A DNA stretch of 64,000 bases from positions 29,511 through 93,510 of the forward strand of contig JAERTE010000138.1 of the NCBI GenBank assembly GCA_016845145.1, in the 5' to 3' direction. How positions within the stretch are numbered: the first letter of the stretch is position 1; each line of letters starts with the position of its first letter. The notes under the pieces are model-generated. The model ran no database searches and was not told the DNA's origin. It saw only the letters and a list, made by a program, of their open reading frames with translations. Both the position numbers and the translations under genes were made by a program. Source of the stretch: Rhodospirillaceae bacterium (lineage in GTDB: Bacteria; Pseudomonadota; Alphaproteobacteria; Rhodospirillales; Casp-alpha2). Of the stretch, positions 17,202-26,881 are shown in pieces.

Positions 17202-19373
17202 TTATTTATGCGCTGCCAGCGCCGCCGTTGTTCCAGCACCGTCGAAAGCGCCCAGCACCGCCGTTTCGGTCAACAATTCCGGCAGCACGATTCCTTGCGG
17301 CGCTTTCGGTCCGTAGACCGCATTAAACGGAATACCGAACCGCCCGAAGCTGGCGAGGTAACGCGCGATGCCATCGTCGGGGCGTGTCCAATCGGCTTGC
17401 ATGGCGATGACATCCGTGCCGCCCAGCCGATCCAATACGGTCTGGCGCTCCATCACGACACCTTTGTTGACCTGACATGTGATGCACCAATCCGCCGTCA
17501 CGTCGACGAAGACCGTCTTGCCCGCCTGCACCAAACCCGGAATAGCCGCCGGATCGAACGGCTTCCATATGGCTTTGAGAGCGGCGCTTTCGCCCGGTCC
17601 ACTGCCGGTCTTGGCGCCTGCCGGCGCCCACAGGGGTGCGGATAGCGAAACAACGGCCAACACAGCCATCCCCGGTGCTGACAGCCTGAGCCCAAGCCCG
17701 CCCGTGCGATGGGCCGTAAACAGCACGCCGGCGGTGACCACAGCGGCGACACCGACCACGATCGAACCGGTCTCGCCGGCAACACCCGCCAGCACATACA
17801 ACAGCCATGCACCCGTGCCGGCCAGCAACAGACCGAGCACGGCTTTCAATTTCACCATCCACGGTCCCGGACGCGGCAGCCATGTCGCCAGCCCCGGCAT
17901 GGCGGCAACGGCCAGATACGGCAGTGATAGACCAATACCCAGGGCCGCGAACACGGCGATGATATCGGTGACGGATCCCGCCAATGCGAAGCCCACGGCT
18001 GTCCCCAAGAACGGTGCTGTGCAGGGCGTCGCCAGAAGGGTGGCAAATGCGCCTTGCAGGAAATGTCCGCCGAGCCCATGCACATGGGCAGTGTGCTCGC
18101 CCATGTCGCTGATGAAGCTAGGCAATCGAACCTCGAAGAAGCCCCAAAGATTGCAGGCAAAAATCGTCACCAGCAAAATGAGTAGTGTCAGAAACCAGGG
18201 CTGCTGAAACTGAATACCCCAGCCGATGGCTGCGCCGCCGGACCTGAGTGCCGCCAGCGAGACAGCGAGCACCAGGAAGGTCGAAATAATGCCCGCGGCG
18301 GACGCCATGAAACCCAACCGCACATCACGCGGATCACCACCGCCATGCTTGACCAGCGACAGCATCTTCAATGACAGCACCGGCAGGACGCAAGGCATCA
18401 GATTGAGGATCAAGCCGCCGATGACGGCGAACAGAAGCATCAAGGCCAGCGACGGCATGGAACCGGCCGATGCGGGCGTACTCGCTACAATCGGTTTAGC
18501 GGGTGCTGTCTCGGTGGCGGTTAGGGCGGCTTCAGCGGCACGCCCGCCGTCAATCAGCGTCGCGGTGAAGTTCCTGGCGGCCAAGGTCTGGCCGGCTCCG
18601 TCATCCAGGATATCAAGGCCATCGACGCGGACGTCCAGCACCGCTTCCTTACGGTCGGCGGATAGATGTACCAATGGCTTGGCGTATGCCAGACCCGGAG
18701 GTCCCTCCATGAATACATCGGGGGTGGTGAAGGCAGCGGTTGCACGCGCCGAAATTCGCAACATAGCGCTTTCGCCGGTTTTCCAGGTGTCGATTTTGGT
18801 GATTTCCAGGCCATGCGCGCGTCCGTCACCGGGCACGCTGGCGGCAAAGCGGTTGATCGTATGGGCATGTGGGCCGGGCGAGGCCGAGCCGGCCGGCAGC
18901 GTCAGGGATAGGTTTGTTTCGTACGGGATGCAAATCTCGTCGCAAACCAGATACCGCAGTTGCGCCTTGAGGTCCAAATCACTTTCCGCCTTTGCCGGCG
19001 TAGCGGTGATCGGTAGCACGACTTGTTTTTTATACCCCAGTGTCTCCAATCCGAGTACAGAGAAGCGCGTCGGCGCCGGCCAGTGCAAGGCTGCGGATTT
19101 CAAGTTGGTGGAGTCTTTCCAGTCGAGACTGGGTGGGAATCCCGCGTCGCCTGGACTGCGCCAATAGATCTTCCAGCCTGGTTGCAATTCGAACTGCAAG
19201 CCCAGTTGCACATCCCCAGAGCCCAATGCCGGCTGGGCGGACAACAGGCGCACCCGGGTTTGTTCTGTCTCGATCCAAGCCGATGCGCCGGGTTCGGATG
19301 CTGCGTGTCCGGTGGCGCTAAAGGACACAAATGCGAGGGCGACGAATCGCCATAAGCGTGTGATGGTCATCAT
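17202..19373 (-). CDS. DsbD/ScsB-type transmembrane thiol-disulfide reductase
   Basis: 723 residues from the ATG at 19373, which gives a good signal peptide (residues about 1-24); a GTG at 19409 is also possible. The N-terminal periplasmic domain has a Cys pair (YLVCDEICIPYE). The central part has about eight membrane helices with the two electron-carrying cysteines in NLMPCVLPVLS and LLATPCTAPFLG. The C-terminal thioredoxin domain has DWCITCQVNKG. It carries electrons from cytoplasmic thioredoxin to periplasmic substrates. The large N-terminal domain is more like ScsB than classic DsbD. Copper tolerance or cytochrome maturation are possible roles. Confidence 0.9.
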   Translation of the reverse strand: MMTITRLWRFVALAFVSFSATGHAASEPGASAWIETEQTRVRLLSAQPALGSGDVQLGLQFELQPGWKIYWRSPGDAGFPPSLDWKDSTNLKSAALHWPAPTRFSVLGLETLGYKKQVVLPITATPAKAESDLDLKAQLRYLVCDEICIPYETNLSLTLPAGSASPGPHAHTINRFAASVPGDGRAHGLEITKIDTWKTGESAMLRISARATAAFTTPDVFMEGPPGLAYAKPLVHLSADRKEAVLDVRVDGLDILDDGAGQTLAARNFTATLIDGGRAAEAALTATETAPAKPIVASTPASAGSMPSLALMLLFAVIGGLILNLMPCVLPVLSLKMLSLVKHGGGDPRDVRLGFMASAAGIISTFLVLAVSLAALRSGGAAIGWGIQFQQPWFLTLLILLVTIFACNLWGFFEVRLPSFISDMGEHTAHVHGLGGHFLQGAFATLLATPCTAPFLGTAVGFALAGSVTDIIAVFAALGIGLSLPYLAVAAMPGLATWLPRPGPWMVKLKAVLGLLLAGTGAWLLYVLAGVAGETGSIVVGVAAVVTAGVLFTAHRTGGLGLRLSAPGMAVLAVVSLSAPLWAPAGAKTGSGPGESAALKAIWKPFDPAAIPGLVQAGKTVFVDVTADWCITCQVNKGVVMERQTVLDRLGGTDVIAMQADWTRPDDGIARYLASFGRFGIPFNAVYGPKAPQGIVLPELLTETAVLGAFDGAGTTAALAAHK

Positions 19374-19476
19374 GCCTGCGTATATACGCCCTAAATGCGG
19401 CGATTTCACGCATTCTGGGCCTCATCACGCACAGTTGACAGATGGTGAAGGTGTCTGGATGCCACCTTGTGCAGCT

Positions 19477-19504
19477 TTGAGGCCATGCCAGGATGTGTCA
19501 TAAT
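19477..19504 (+). promoter_or_regulatory. Possible promoter of the YqgE gene
   Basis: TTGAGG at 19477-19482 and CATAAT at 19499-19504 are 16 bases apart, about 70 bases before the chosen start at 19575, between the divergent DsbD and YqgE genes. Confidence 0.3.
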
Positions 19505-19574
19505 CCGGACGAATCGTGACCGTCTTGCAGTGCGCAAAAAAGCTGCCTACGTAAGGGCTGGAGCAAAATCGAAC

Positions 19575-20171
19575 ATGGCCGATCTGACCGATATCATGGA
19601 GCCGGAAAACGCGGAAGATTCCTATCTCTCCGGACAGTTGCTGGTGGCCATGCCGGGCATGACCGACCCCAGGTTCGAGAAAACCGTCATTTACATGTGC
19701 GCCCACAACGAAGACGGGGCCATGGGGCTTGTCGTCAATCGAGCCATCGATTCCATGACGTTCCCGGAAATGCTGGAACAGCTGGAAATCGACACGCCCG
19801 AGGCTGGAGATGAGATCCGCGTGCTGTTCGGCGGCCCGGTGGAACAAGCGCGCGGTTTCGTGCTGCACTCGCCCGATTACCTGCAGGACGCCTCCATGGT
19901 GGTCGACGATCAGGTCGCGCTGACGGCGACTGTCGATATCCTGCGCGCCATCGCCGACGGCGCAGGCCCGCGCAACCGGTTGCTGGCGCTTGGTTATGCC
20001 GGTTGGGGACCCGGGCAGTTGGATACGGAAATCCTGCACAACGGCTGGCTCAATGTGTCGGCTGACGACGACCTGTTGTTCGGAGAGGATCTGGACGCCA
20101 AGTGGGAGCGCGCCATGGCGAAAATCGGCATCGACCCTGCCATGCTCTCCGACGAAGCCGGGCATGCATAA
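19575..20171 (+). CDS. yqgE: YqgE/AlgH-family protein
   Basis: 198 residues from the ATG at 19575. The frame runs back to 19467, but the extra residues look non-coding. Family signatures are SYLSGQLLVAMPGMTDPRFEKTVIYMCAHNE-type opening (residues 14-44), GAMGLVVNRA, and VLFGGPVEQARGFVLHS. The molecular role of this widespread family is not settled; in pseudomonads AlgH has been linked to alginate regulation. Confidence 0.9.
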   Translation: MADLTDIMEPENAEDSYLSGQLLVAMPGMTDPRFEKTVIYMCAHNEDGAMGLVVNRAIDSMTFPEMLEQLEIDTPEAGDEIRVLFGGPVEQARGFVLHSPDYLQDASMVVDDQVALTATVDILRAIADGAGPRNRLLALGYAGWGPGQLDTEILHNGWLNVSADDDLLFGEDLDAKWERAMAKIGIDPAMLSDEAGHA

Positions 20172-20196
20172 TTAACTCCACGCACAAGGGACTCTC

Positions 20197-20472
20197 ATGT
20201 CAAAACGCAAATCATCTAAAAAAGGCGGCGGTGCCGCTGATCAACTGATGCGCGAGCTCGCTCAGCGCATGGAGTCTTGTCCCGATGCCGAAAGTCTCAA
20301 CGATCAGGTGATCATGCCGTTCATTGCAGCACTGGAAACCGTCTGCGGCGCGCGCGGCTATGTGATGAACATTTACGGCGAAACTTCAAATCTGGTCTAT
20401 ACCGGTGACGAAGCCGACGCCGAAGCGATTTATGCGCTGGTCGAGAGCTACTTGGATGAGGCACGGGAATAA
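20197..20472 (+). CDS. Small hypothetical protein after yqgE
   Basis: 91 residues with AAGGGA before the ATG. It has a very basic N terminus (MSKRKSSKKGGG) and an acidic helical remainder ending in YLDEAREx-type sequence. There is no membrane segment, signal peptide or recognised motif. It is 25 bases downstream of yqgE on the same strand and probably cotranscribed. Function unknown. Confidence 0.7.
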   Translation: MSKRKSSKKGGGAADQLMRELAQRMESCPDAESLNDQVIMPFIAALETVCGARGYVMNIYGETSNLVYTGDEADAEAIYALVESYLDEARE

Positions 20473-20546
20473 GCGAGACGGGTTTGGGAAGCGATTAATA
20501 CCTCAAACTCGTCATTGCCCTTGGATAGTTTGGGAGAACTCAGAAT

Positions 20547-21623
20547 ATGCGTGAATACTCAGTAGCCGCCGTTCCCGGCGACGGGATCGGCAGTGAAGTC
20601 ATTTCGGCGGGAATACGGGTTCTTCATGCGGTCGCCGCGCGCGACGGCGGGTTCAACTTGAATGTCGAGAATTTTCCCTGGGGCACGGATTACTATCTGG
20701 AACACGGCAAGATGATGCCGGAGGATGCCCTAGATACCTTGCGGGCTTTCGATGCCATTTACTTCGGATCGGCGGGCGATCCCCGAGTGCCCGATCACAT
20801 TTCTTTGTGGGGTCTTCGCCTGGCAATCTGTCAGCCGCTCGATCAATACGCCAATGTACGTCCGGCCCGTCTGTTGCCGGGAATCCAGGGGCCGCTGCGT
20901 GATGTGGGTCCTGAAGACCTGGATTGGGTTATCGTGCGTGAGAACTCCGAGGGAGAGTACGCCGGCGTCGGGGGGCGGGTTCATAGTGGCCTTGCTGATG
21001 AGGTCGGGATGGACGTGGCAGTCTTTACGCGCTCAGGCGTTGAGCGCATTCAACGGTTTGCGCTTGAACTGGCGCGCTCGCGACCGCGCAAGAAGCTCAC
21101 GCTTGTCACCAAATCGAACGCGCAGCGCCACGGCATGGTCTTTTGGGATGACGTTTTCGAAAAAGTCCGGGAGGACTTTCCGGATGTGGAGACCGATAAG
21201 ATGCTGGTCGACGCGATGACCACCCGTATGGTGCTGAATCCAGAATCACTGGATACAATCGTGGCGACAAACTTACACGCGGATGTGCTGTCGGATTTGG
21301 CGGCGGCGCTTACCGGGTCACTTGGCATCGCTCCAACGGCGAACTTGCGCCCGGAGCGGGACGCCCCGTCTATGTTTGAGCCCATCCACGGCTCCGCCTT
21401 CGATATCATGGGGCAGGGAATCGCCAATCCTATCGGATCGTTTTGGACGGCGGCGATGATGCTTGATCATCTGGGAGAAACAGTTGCGGCGGCATCGTTG
21501 ATGACGGCGGTGGAACGGGTCACCGCGAACGGCGATATACTACCGCGCGACCTGGGCGGCGATGCGTCAACCGAGCAGGTTACGGATGCCGTGATCGATG
21601 CCCTTGAAGGTCGGAACGAGTAA
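20547..21623 (+). CDS. Tartrate / D-malate dehydrogenase-type decarboxylating enzyme
   Basis: 358 residues of the isocitrate/isopropylmalate dehydrogenase family: AVPGDGIGSEV at the NAD site, REN(SEGEYAG) at the substrate loop, TKSNAQRHGMVFW, and Asp residues in LVDAMTTRMV and NLHADVLSDLAAAL for the metal. GSAGDPRVPDHISLWG is characteristic of the tartrate/D-malate branch rather than of leuB. It should oxidise and decarboxylate a 2-hydroxy acid such as D-malate or tartrate with NAD. It stands alone between yqgE and a response regulator, so context gives no substrate. Confidence 0.88.
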   Translation: MREYSVAAVPGDGIGSEVISAGIRVLHAVAARDGGFNLNVENFPWGTDYYLEHGKMMPEDALDTLRAFDAIYFGSAGDPRVPDHISLWGLRLAICQPLDQYANVRPARLLPGIQGPLRDVGPEDLDWVIVRENSEGEYAGVGGRVHSGLADEVGMDVAVFTRSGVERIQRFALELARSRPRKKLTLVTKSNAQRHGMVFWDDVFEKVREDFPDVETDKMLVDAMTTRMVLNPESLDTIVATNLHADVLSDLAAALTGSLGIAPTANLRPERDAPSMFEPIHGSAFDIMGQGIANPIGSFWTAAMMLDHLGETVAAASLMTAVERVTANGDILPRDLGGDASTEQVTDAVIDALEGRNE

Positions 21624-21660
21624 ATACCTGTCTCACTCGCGGTAGATCCCTGCCGGCCTT

Positions 21661-22044
21661 TTAGGGTGTTTCCAATATGGCTTCGATTTGCTCGGAAAAG
21701 GTTGCTGGGTTTATCGGTTTCTCGATGAAGGCATCGGCGCCAGCCTCCGCAGCTGCCGCTTTCGTCTGATCGTCGGTGTCGCCCGAGATCGCAATAATCT
21801 TGATGTCTTTGAGCTTCGCTGTGCTGCGCAGTTCACGTGCCAACGTCAAGCCGTCCGTGCCCAGCATGTTGATGTCGGTGATGATGCCGTCGGGCGGCGG
21901 TTCGGGCATATCAATCAAAGCTGCCGTTCCGGCATGGCATAATTGGACCTTGTGGCCGCGTTTTTCGAGTAAGCGGCCCAACAAGTTCAGGATCGCACGT
22001 TCATCGTCGACGACCATTAGCGAGTAAGATTGAGAAGGTGACAT
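21661..22044 (-). CDS. Single-domain response regulator
   Basis: 127 residues from the ATG at 22044; upstream in-frame codons run into non-coding sequence. It is a lone receiver: acidic pair in VVDDERAIL, phosphoacceptor Asp in GIITDINMLG, Ser in IIAISGDTDD, Lys in FIEKPINP. No output domain is present, so it probably acts by protein contact or as a phosphorelay intermediate. No kinase is adjacent; the two-receiver kinase at 11.4 kb and the hybrid kinase at 53.5 kb are the nearest. Confidence 0.88.
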   Translation of the reverse strand: MSPSQSYSLMVVDDERAILNLLGRLLEKRGHKVQLCHAGTAALIDMPEPPPDGIITDINMLGTDGLTLARELRSTAKLKDIKIIAISGDTDDQTKAAAAEAGADAFIEKPINPATFSEQIEAILETP

Positions 22045-22171
22045 TTTGCGATATTGCTTCCGTTGCGAAAAAACAAATGAGCATACAATATTATGGTAGG
22101 GATCAAGCATTGGAAACATGGATTGAGAAAATCGTGACAAATAAACCCAAAACCGAACGCAACTTGATTGA

Positions 22172-22408
22172 AGGTCGCCTCGGCCTGGCGTCAATACGCT
22201 GTTGCTATGCGGCGGGCTGACGGATGTCTGCGTGCACTACACTTTCGTCGATGGTCATCAGTCAGATTACTTTTGCCGCGTTATTGACGATTGCGTCGCC
22301 GGGTCCAGCATCGAAGCGCATGAGGCCGCGTTGCGCGCCATGGAATACCTCCAGACGGGAGCGCGCCAGCCGTTGTCAGAAGTTTTGTCCGCCATGGATA
22401 TGGTTTAG
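22172..22408 (+). pseudogene. Remnant of an isochorismatase-family hydrolase gene
   Basis: The frame after the TGA at 22169 reads GVNTLLLCGGLTDVCVHYTF and continues to a natural-looking end at 22406-22408. This is the C-terminal third of a cysteine-hydrolase (isochorismatase) protein and keeps the catalytic Cys in TDVCV. The N-terminal two thirds, with the catalytic Asp and Lys, are absent; upstream is AT-rich sequence that looks like the promoter side of the response regulator. A 5'-truncated gene is the simplest reading. Confidence 0.7.
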
Positions 22409-22448
22409 GCGGCTGATCGTTGTTTATCCCGGTCGCGCTGTGGGCTGA

Positions 22449-23507
22449 TCAGTCCGGTTTCTTCAACTTCTCGAGCGCTGCGGCCAAACACAAGCTTCGG
22501 CCTTTCAACTCGTCCTCCGGCAATGCATCGTCACCGGCTTCGGTAATGGCGGCGCGCATCTGACGCAACGCCATGTTGCGGGCGCGCCGGCTTTCGGCGA
22601 AGGTCGTTTGCGGAATGATCGCTTCCAGAGGTGAGTCGAAACGGATGGCTTCGTAGTAGCCCCCCACCAGTCCAAGCGCGGTAACGGCGCAAGCGCGACG
22701 TTGATCCTCTTGGCAGTGCCGGCGGCAGAGATCGCCCATGGGTTTTGGCGCCGGCGCGCTCAGTACCCATCTCGCCACGCTGGCATAGTAGCGATTACTC
22801 GATTTGAAGGGCACGTTGGCCGATCCGGCCTGAAAGCCGATGTCGGCGAATTCCGCGGCGATGGTGGTTTCTTTGTCGAAAGCGCTTACAGGCTGGCCGG
22901 TCATGACGGCAAGCGCATTGCGCCCTGTCGTTTCACTTTGATTGCCCGCGAGAAACGCCAAGAGAAACGGGGCGTTTTCCGCGTCGGGGCCAATGATTCT
23001 CGCGGCCGCCCGGCGGTCATCTTGGGTGCCATCGACGCCGATCTTGCGCACCAGATGCTCGGTAGCGTGGGTTTCACCGAGATTTGTGAGTTTTCGTAGG
23101 CCGGCAAGGTTGACCCCATACCGAAGGCTCGCATCAAGTGATTGGGCGAAAGCACTGCCGCGTCCAGCCCAGGTCTCGATCCAGCCGGGTTGAAATATCC
23201 CATTTGCGCTGGATGGCCGATAAATCTCAAGCCGCTGGTCGCGCGTAAGTGACCAGACGTAATCGCTGTACGCCCTATCAGTAGCCTCGATTCGATCCAA
23301 TAACAATCCCGCCGCTTGAATGCCGGAACGCGCCAACACGGAAAGCGCTGGCAAGCTCGATGTGTCGTCGTCGTCCAGCCAAGCTGCGACGGCGGCTCTG
23401 AAACTCGGATTTTCCGGGTTTTCAAAGGTGTTACGTTCCGCCGAAGCCGATGTTGTCGAGAAGGTTAGCAGCGAGGTTGCAAATATAAATGTGCGAAGGT
23501 GCCTCAT
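22449..23507 (-). CDS. Exported protein of unknown function
   Basis: 352 residues from the ATG at 23507, which gives a clear signal peptide (MRHLRTFIFATSLLTFSTTS, cleavage near ASA-ER). The mature part is Ala-rich and helical with three cysteines close together (DLCRRHCQEDQRRAC). No known domain recognised. It starts 13 bases after the M16 peptidase stop, so it is probably the last gene of a thrC-peptidase-exported-protein unit. Confidence 0.8.
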   Translation of the reverse strand: MRHLRTFIFATSLLTFSTTSASAERNTFENPENPSFRAAVAAWLDDDDTSSLPALSVLARSGIQAAGLLLDRIEATDRAYSDYVWSLTRDQRLEIYRPSSANGIFQPGWIETWAGRGSAFAQSLDASLRYGVNLAGLRKLTNLGETHATEHLVRKIGVDGTQDDRRAAARIIGPDAENAPFLLAFLAGNQSETTGRNALAVMTGQPVSAFDKETTIAAEFADIGFQAGSANVPFKSSNRYYASVARWVLSAPAPKPMGDLCRRHCQEDQRRACAVTALGLVGGYYEAIRFDSPLEAIIPQTTFAESRRARNMALRQMRAAITEAGDDALPEDELKGRSLCLAAALEKLKKPD

Positions 23508-23520
23508 GCCTGAGAGCTTA

Positions 23521-24786
23521 TCACAGTCGCCGCGAAATCTCTCCATATGGTGCCACCTTGCCGACCGGGCCCATGGTGGCGAGCGTCGGTGCGCCTTGGA
23601 ATAGGCGGCTTGCCACACGCATTACGGCGGCCTCGTCGACGGCTTCGACCTTGCTGACGATTTCGCTGGTTGGCACAGGGTGGCCGAAAACCAGCATTTG
23701 CTGCGCCAATTGTTCGCAGCGGCTTGATGTGCTTTCCAGCGCCATCAAAAGGCTGGCTTTCAATTGCGCGCGGGCGCGGTTGACCTCTTCCGCCGTAACG
23801 TCGGACTTCGCCTTATCCAATTCGTCCAGCACAAGCGGCAACAAATCGGCGGCCTCGCCTTCGCTGGTGCCGGCATAGACGCCGAAAATGCCGGTATCCG
23901 TATAGCACGACAGAAAAGACGAGATCGAATAGGCAAGGCCGCGTTTTTCACGGATCTCCTGGAATAGGCGCGAGGACATGCCGCCGCCCAACAACGCCGA
24001 CAAGATCGACGCCGCGTAAAAATCGTCATCCTTATACGAGAGCCCTTCGACACCGAGCACCAGATGAACCTGCTCCAGATCACGCGCTTCGCGGTAATCG
24101 CCGCCGATGTAGGTGGGGTCGTCCCGCGTGGTATCGGTTTGGGTAGGCAATTGGGTGAAGGCCGCTTCAGCCAATTCCACCAGTGCGTCGTGATCAATTC
24201 GGCCCGCCGCCGAAACAATCAGGCGGGGCGCCGAATAGCGTTCGCGCATGTAGGCCAAAACGCGCTCGCGGCCCATGGCGCCAACCACCTCGGGGCGGCC
24301 CAGCACCGGCCGGCCCATGGCTTGGTCGGGAAAGGCGGTTTCCTGGAAATGGTCGAAAACAATATCATCAGGCGTATCGATGGCCTGTGAAATCTCCTGC
24401 AAAATGACGGCGCGCTCGCGTTCCAATTCTTCCTCGGCCATGACCGAATGCTGCAGGATATCGCCCAGCAGATCGACCGCCAGCGGTACGTCTTCCTTCA
24501 ATACTTTGGCGTAATAGGCGGTGTTTTCGCGCGATGTGTATGCGTTCAGGTGCCCGCCCACGGCCTCGATCTCGGCTGCGATGGCATAGGCATTGCGCCG
24601 CTTAGTGCCTTTGAAGGCCATGTGTTCCAGCAAATGCGAGATGCCGTTGATATCGACGCTCTCGTCGCGTGCGCCGGCATTAACCCAAACGCCAACCGAC
24701 GCCGTCTCGACCGTATCCATGGAGTCCGAGACAACCCGAAGGCCGCTCTCCAAAGTCGAGATGCGAATATTGCGCGGATCGTTCAC
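23521..24786 (-). CDS. M16-family zinc peptidase (processing-peptidase-like)
   Basis: 421 residues. The inverted zinc motif HxxEH is in ISHLLEHMAFKGT at about residues 46-58, with the downstream Glu in ERERAVILQEI. Length and sequence match the bacterial homologues of the mitochondrial processing peptidase beta subunit. It lacks a signal peptide. The ATG overlaps the thrC stop by four bases, the thrC-M16 order common in alphaproteobacteria. Confidence 0.93.
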   Translation of the reverse strand: MNDPRNIRISTLESGLRVVSDSMDTVETASVGVWVNAGARDESVDINGISHLLEHMAFKGTKRRNAYAIAAEIEAVGGHLNAYTSRENTAYYAKVLKEDVPLAVDLLGDILQHSVMAEEELERERAVILQEISQAIDTPDDIVFDHFQETAFPDQAMGRPVLGRPEVVGAMGRERVLAYMRERYSAPRLIVSAAGRIDHDALVELAEAAFTQLPTQTDTTRDDPTYIGGDYREARDLEQVHLVLGVEGLSYKDDDFYAASILSALLGGGMSSRLFQEIREKRGLAYSISSFLSCYTDTGIFGVYAGTSEGEAADLLPLVLDELDKAKSDVTAEEVNRARAQLKASLLMALESTSSRCEQLAQQMLVFGHPVPTSEIVSKVEAVDEAAVMRVASRLFQGAPTLATMGPVGKVAPYGEISRRL

Positions 24787-26177
24787 GCCGATACGCGCTC
24801 TTCGATGAATGCCCGCAGAGCATGCAGATCGTTGTCCAGCACATTGATGCGCTCGTCGCGCTCCATCAAATCGGCCAGGTGCGGGGGCAGGGAGGGGTGC
24901 ACGCCGGAGGCCTGCTCGACCGCATCGGGGAACTTGGCCGGGTGTGCGGTCGCCAGAACAATCATTGGAACATTACTGTCGCGGCGCAGCTTCCGCGCCG
25001 CCGCCAGCCCAACCGCCGAGTGCGGATCAAGCAGTGTGCCGGTCGCGGCATGGAGTTCACCGATCAGCGTGCGGGTCTCGTCGTCATCAAAGCGGGCAGC
25101 GTCAAACAGGGTTGTCGCTTCTGCCAAAATTTCCGGCGTGACATCGAAACGCCCGGTCTCGCGGAATTTGGTCAAGGTGTCGGCGACCCGCGTACCGTCT
25201 CGGTCGAACAATTCGAACAACAGGCGCTCGAAATTTGAGGACACCTGAATATCCATGCTCGGGCTGATGGTCGGGTGTACGCCGGTGATTTCCATGGCGC
25301 CGGAATTGAAAAACCGCGTCAGGATATCGTTGGAGTTGGAGCCCACCACGAACTGCTCAACGGGCAGGCCCATGCGTCTCGCCACATAACCCGCGAACAC
25401 ATTGCCGAAATTACCCGTGGGTACGGCAAAGGCGACGGGTTGCTCCGGCCCGCCAACCTTCAGCGCTGCCCAGAAATAATAGACAACTTGCGCCATCACC
25501 CGCGCCCAGTTGATGGAATTGACGGCAGACAGGTGATGCTTGTCGCGGAAATCCAAATCGTTGAACAGTGCCTTCACGGCGTCCTGGCAATCGTCGAAGG
25601 TGCCTTCCAGCGCGACGGTGTGAATGTTGGCGGCATCCACCGTGGTCATCTGGCGGCGCTGCACGTCGGAAACGCGCCCGTGCGGATACAAGATAAATGC
25701 GTCGACGTTGTCACGGTCGCGGACGGCCTCAATAGCCGCTGACCCGGTATCGCCCGACGTAGCGCCGGCAATACAAATCCGCGCGCCCTTCTTGGCCAGT
25801 ACATGATCGAACAACGGCCCCAGAAACTGCATGGCAACATCTTTGAATGCCAAGGTCGGCCCGTGGAACAGCTCAAGCAGATACTCGCCACCGCCCATAT
25901 CGACCAGCGGGGCGACGTCGTCAGTGTCAAAATGGTTGTAGGCCTCGTTGATGATAGCGGCGAGTTCATCTTGCGTGAGGGTATCGCCGACAAACGGTGT
26001 CATGACTTTGAGCGCCAGTTCGGTATAGCTCAGCCCTTTCCAGCCGGCGATCTCCGTGGCGCCAAACCGGGGCCAGGTTTCCGGCACGTAAAGTCCGCCA
26101 TCGCGGGCTAGGCCGGCGAGCAGAACGTCGTCGAATGTTAGGACCGGTGCGGCGCCCCGGGTGCTGACATAGTTCAA
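24783..26177 (-). CDS. thrC: Threonine synthase
   Basis: 464 residues, the long form of the enzyme. MNYVSTRGAAPVLTFDDVLL is the typical start, and the pyridoxal-phosphate lysine is in GPTLAFKDVAMQF. It converts O-phosphohomoserine to threonine; the kinase making this substrate is thrB at 9.9 kb, so the two steps are not adjacent here. It is translationally coupled to the M16 peptidase gene. Confidence 0.97.
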   Translation of the reverse strand: MNYVSTRGAAPVLTFDDVLLAGLARDGGLYVPETWPRFGATEIAGWKGLSYTELALKVMTPFVGDTLTQDELAAIINEAYNHFDTDDVAPLVDMGGGEYLLELFHGPTLAFKDVAMQFLGPLFDHVLAKKGARICIAGATSGDTGSAAIEAVRDRDNVDAFILYPHGRVSDVQRRQMTTVDAANIHTVALEGTFDDCQDAVKALFNDLDFRDKHHLSAVNSINWARVMAQVVYYFWAALKVGGPEQPVAFAVPTGNFGNVFAGYVARRMGLPVEQFVVGSNSNDILTRFFNSGAMEITGVHPTISPSMDIQVSSNFERLLFELFDRDGTRVADTLTKFRETGRFDVTPEILAEATTLFDAARFDDDETRTLIGELHAATGTLLDPHSAVGLAAARKLRRDSNVPMIVLATAHPAKFPDAVEQASGVHPSLPPHLADLMERDERINVLDNDLHALRAFIEERVSA

Positions 26178-26243
26178 AGCAGGTCTCCTTCGATAGGCGG
26201 CGCAGACTACTCCCGGCCATCGGCGCGAACAAGGTCGCGTTGC

Positions 26244-26879
26244 TTACGCCTCACGTGGCCATTTGCCTGCATAGGGCGTTACCAATGCGCGCTCGACAAG
26301 TTCCAGATGGTCCTGGCCATAAAACATATCGCCATCAACGAAATAGGTAGGTGAGCCGAAGACCGAGCGCTCAATAGCCTCCGTCGTGTTCGCCTCATAA
26401 ATCGCTGCCACCTCCGGAGATCCGGCGGCGGCCAGCATCGGCCCCGGCGCGAATCCGGCGTCTTCGGCAAGGCGGGCCAGAGTGTCGGCATCCGCCAAGT
26501 CGGCATCATCACGCCAATGCGCTTGCAGCATGGCGTGTGCGAGCGCATCTATGTTGTGGCCCGCCTCAAGGGCGGCGATCAGCACGCAATTGGGCAATGT
26601 GATGTCGTTGTCGTGGAAGGTCGGTCTGCCGTCCATTAACGGCGCGCCGCGCACCTCGCCCCAGCGCTCGATCTCGCGCCCGAAGAAATAGGCGTAGCGT
26701 TCCGGCGTGCGCCAGACTTTGACACCCGGCTCCGCCGTACAGGCGGCAATGACCCTGCGCAGGTCCATGGGTTTGTGTACGATGGCGGCATCAGCGGCGG
26801 CGGAGATTTCCATAAAGCGTGCCGAGCCGATGTAGGCGAATGCCGAATGAGCGGCATAGAAGTATTCAATTTCAGCCAT
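26244..26879 (-). CDS. HCCA-isomerase / DsbA-family protein
   Basis: 211 residues of the kappa-glutathione-transferase / 2-hydroxychromene-2-carboxylate isomerase group. The N-terminal YAAHSAFAYIGSARF has Ser at the active site in place of a DsbA CxxC, and the C-terminal SVFGSPTYFVDGDMFYGQDH is the family signature. Known members isomerise aromatic-catabolism intermediates with glutathione. It starts two bases after the MaoC gene, suggesting that the two act in one acyl or aromatic degradation route. Confidence 0.85.
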   Translation of the reverse strand: MAEIEYFYAAHSAFAYIGSARFMEISAAADAAIVHKPMDLRRVIAACTAEPGVKVWRTPERYAYFFGREIERWGEVRGAPLMDGRPTFHDNDITLPNCVLIAALEAGHNIDALAHAMLQAHWRDDADLADADTLARLAEDAGFAPGPMLAAAGSPEVAAIYEANTTEAIERSVFGSPTYFVDGDMFYGQDHLELVERALVTPYAGKWPREA

Positions 26880-26881
26880 GT

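Noticed and set aside
22038..22220. Small open frame upstream of the isochorismatase remnant, considered as its 5' part
   Set aside because: It is in a different frame, AT-rich, and shows none of the N-terminal isochorismatase motifs.
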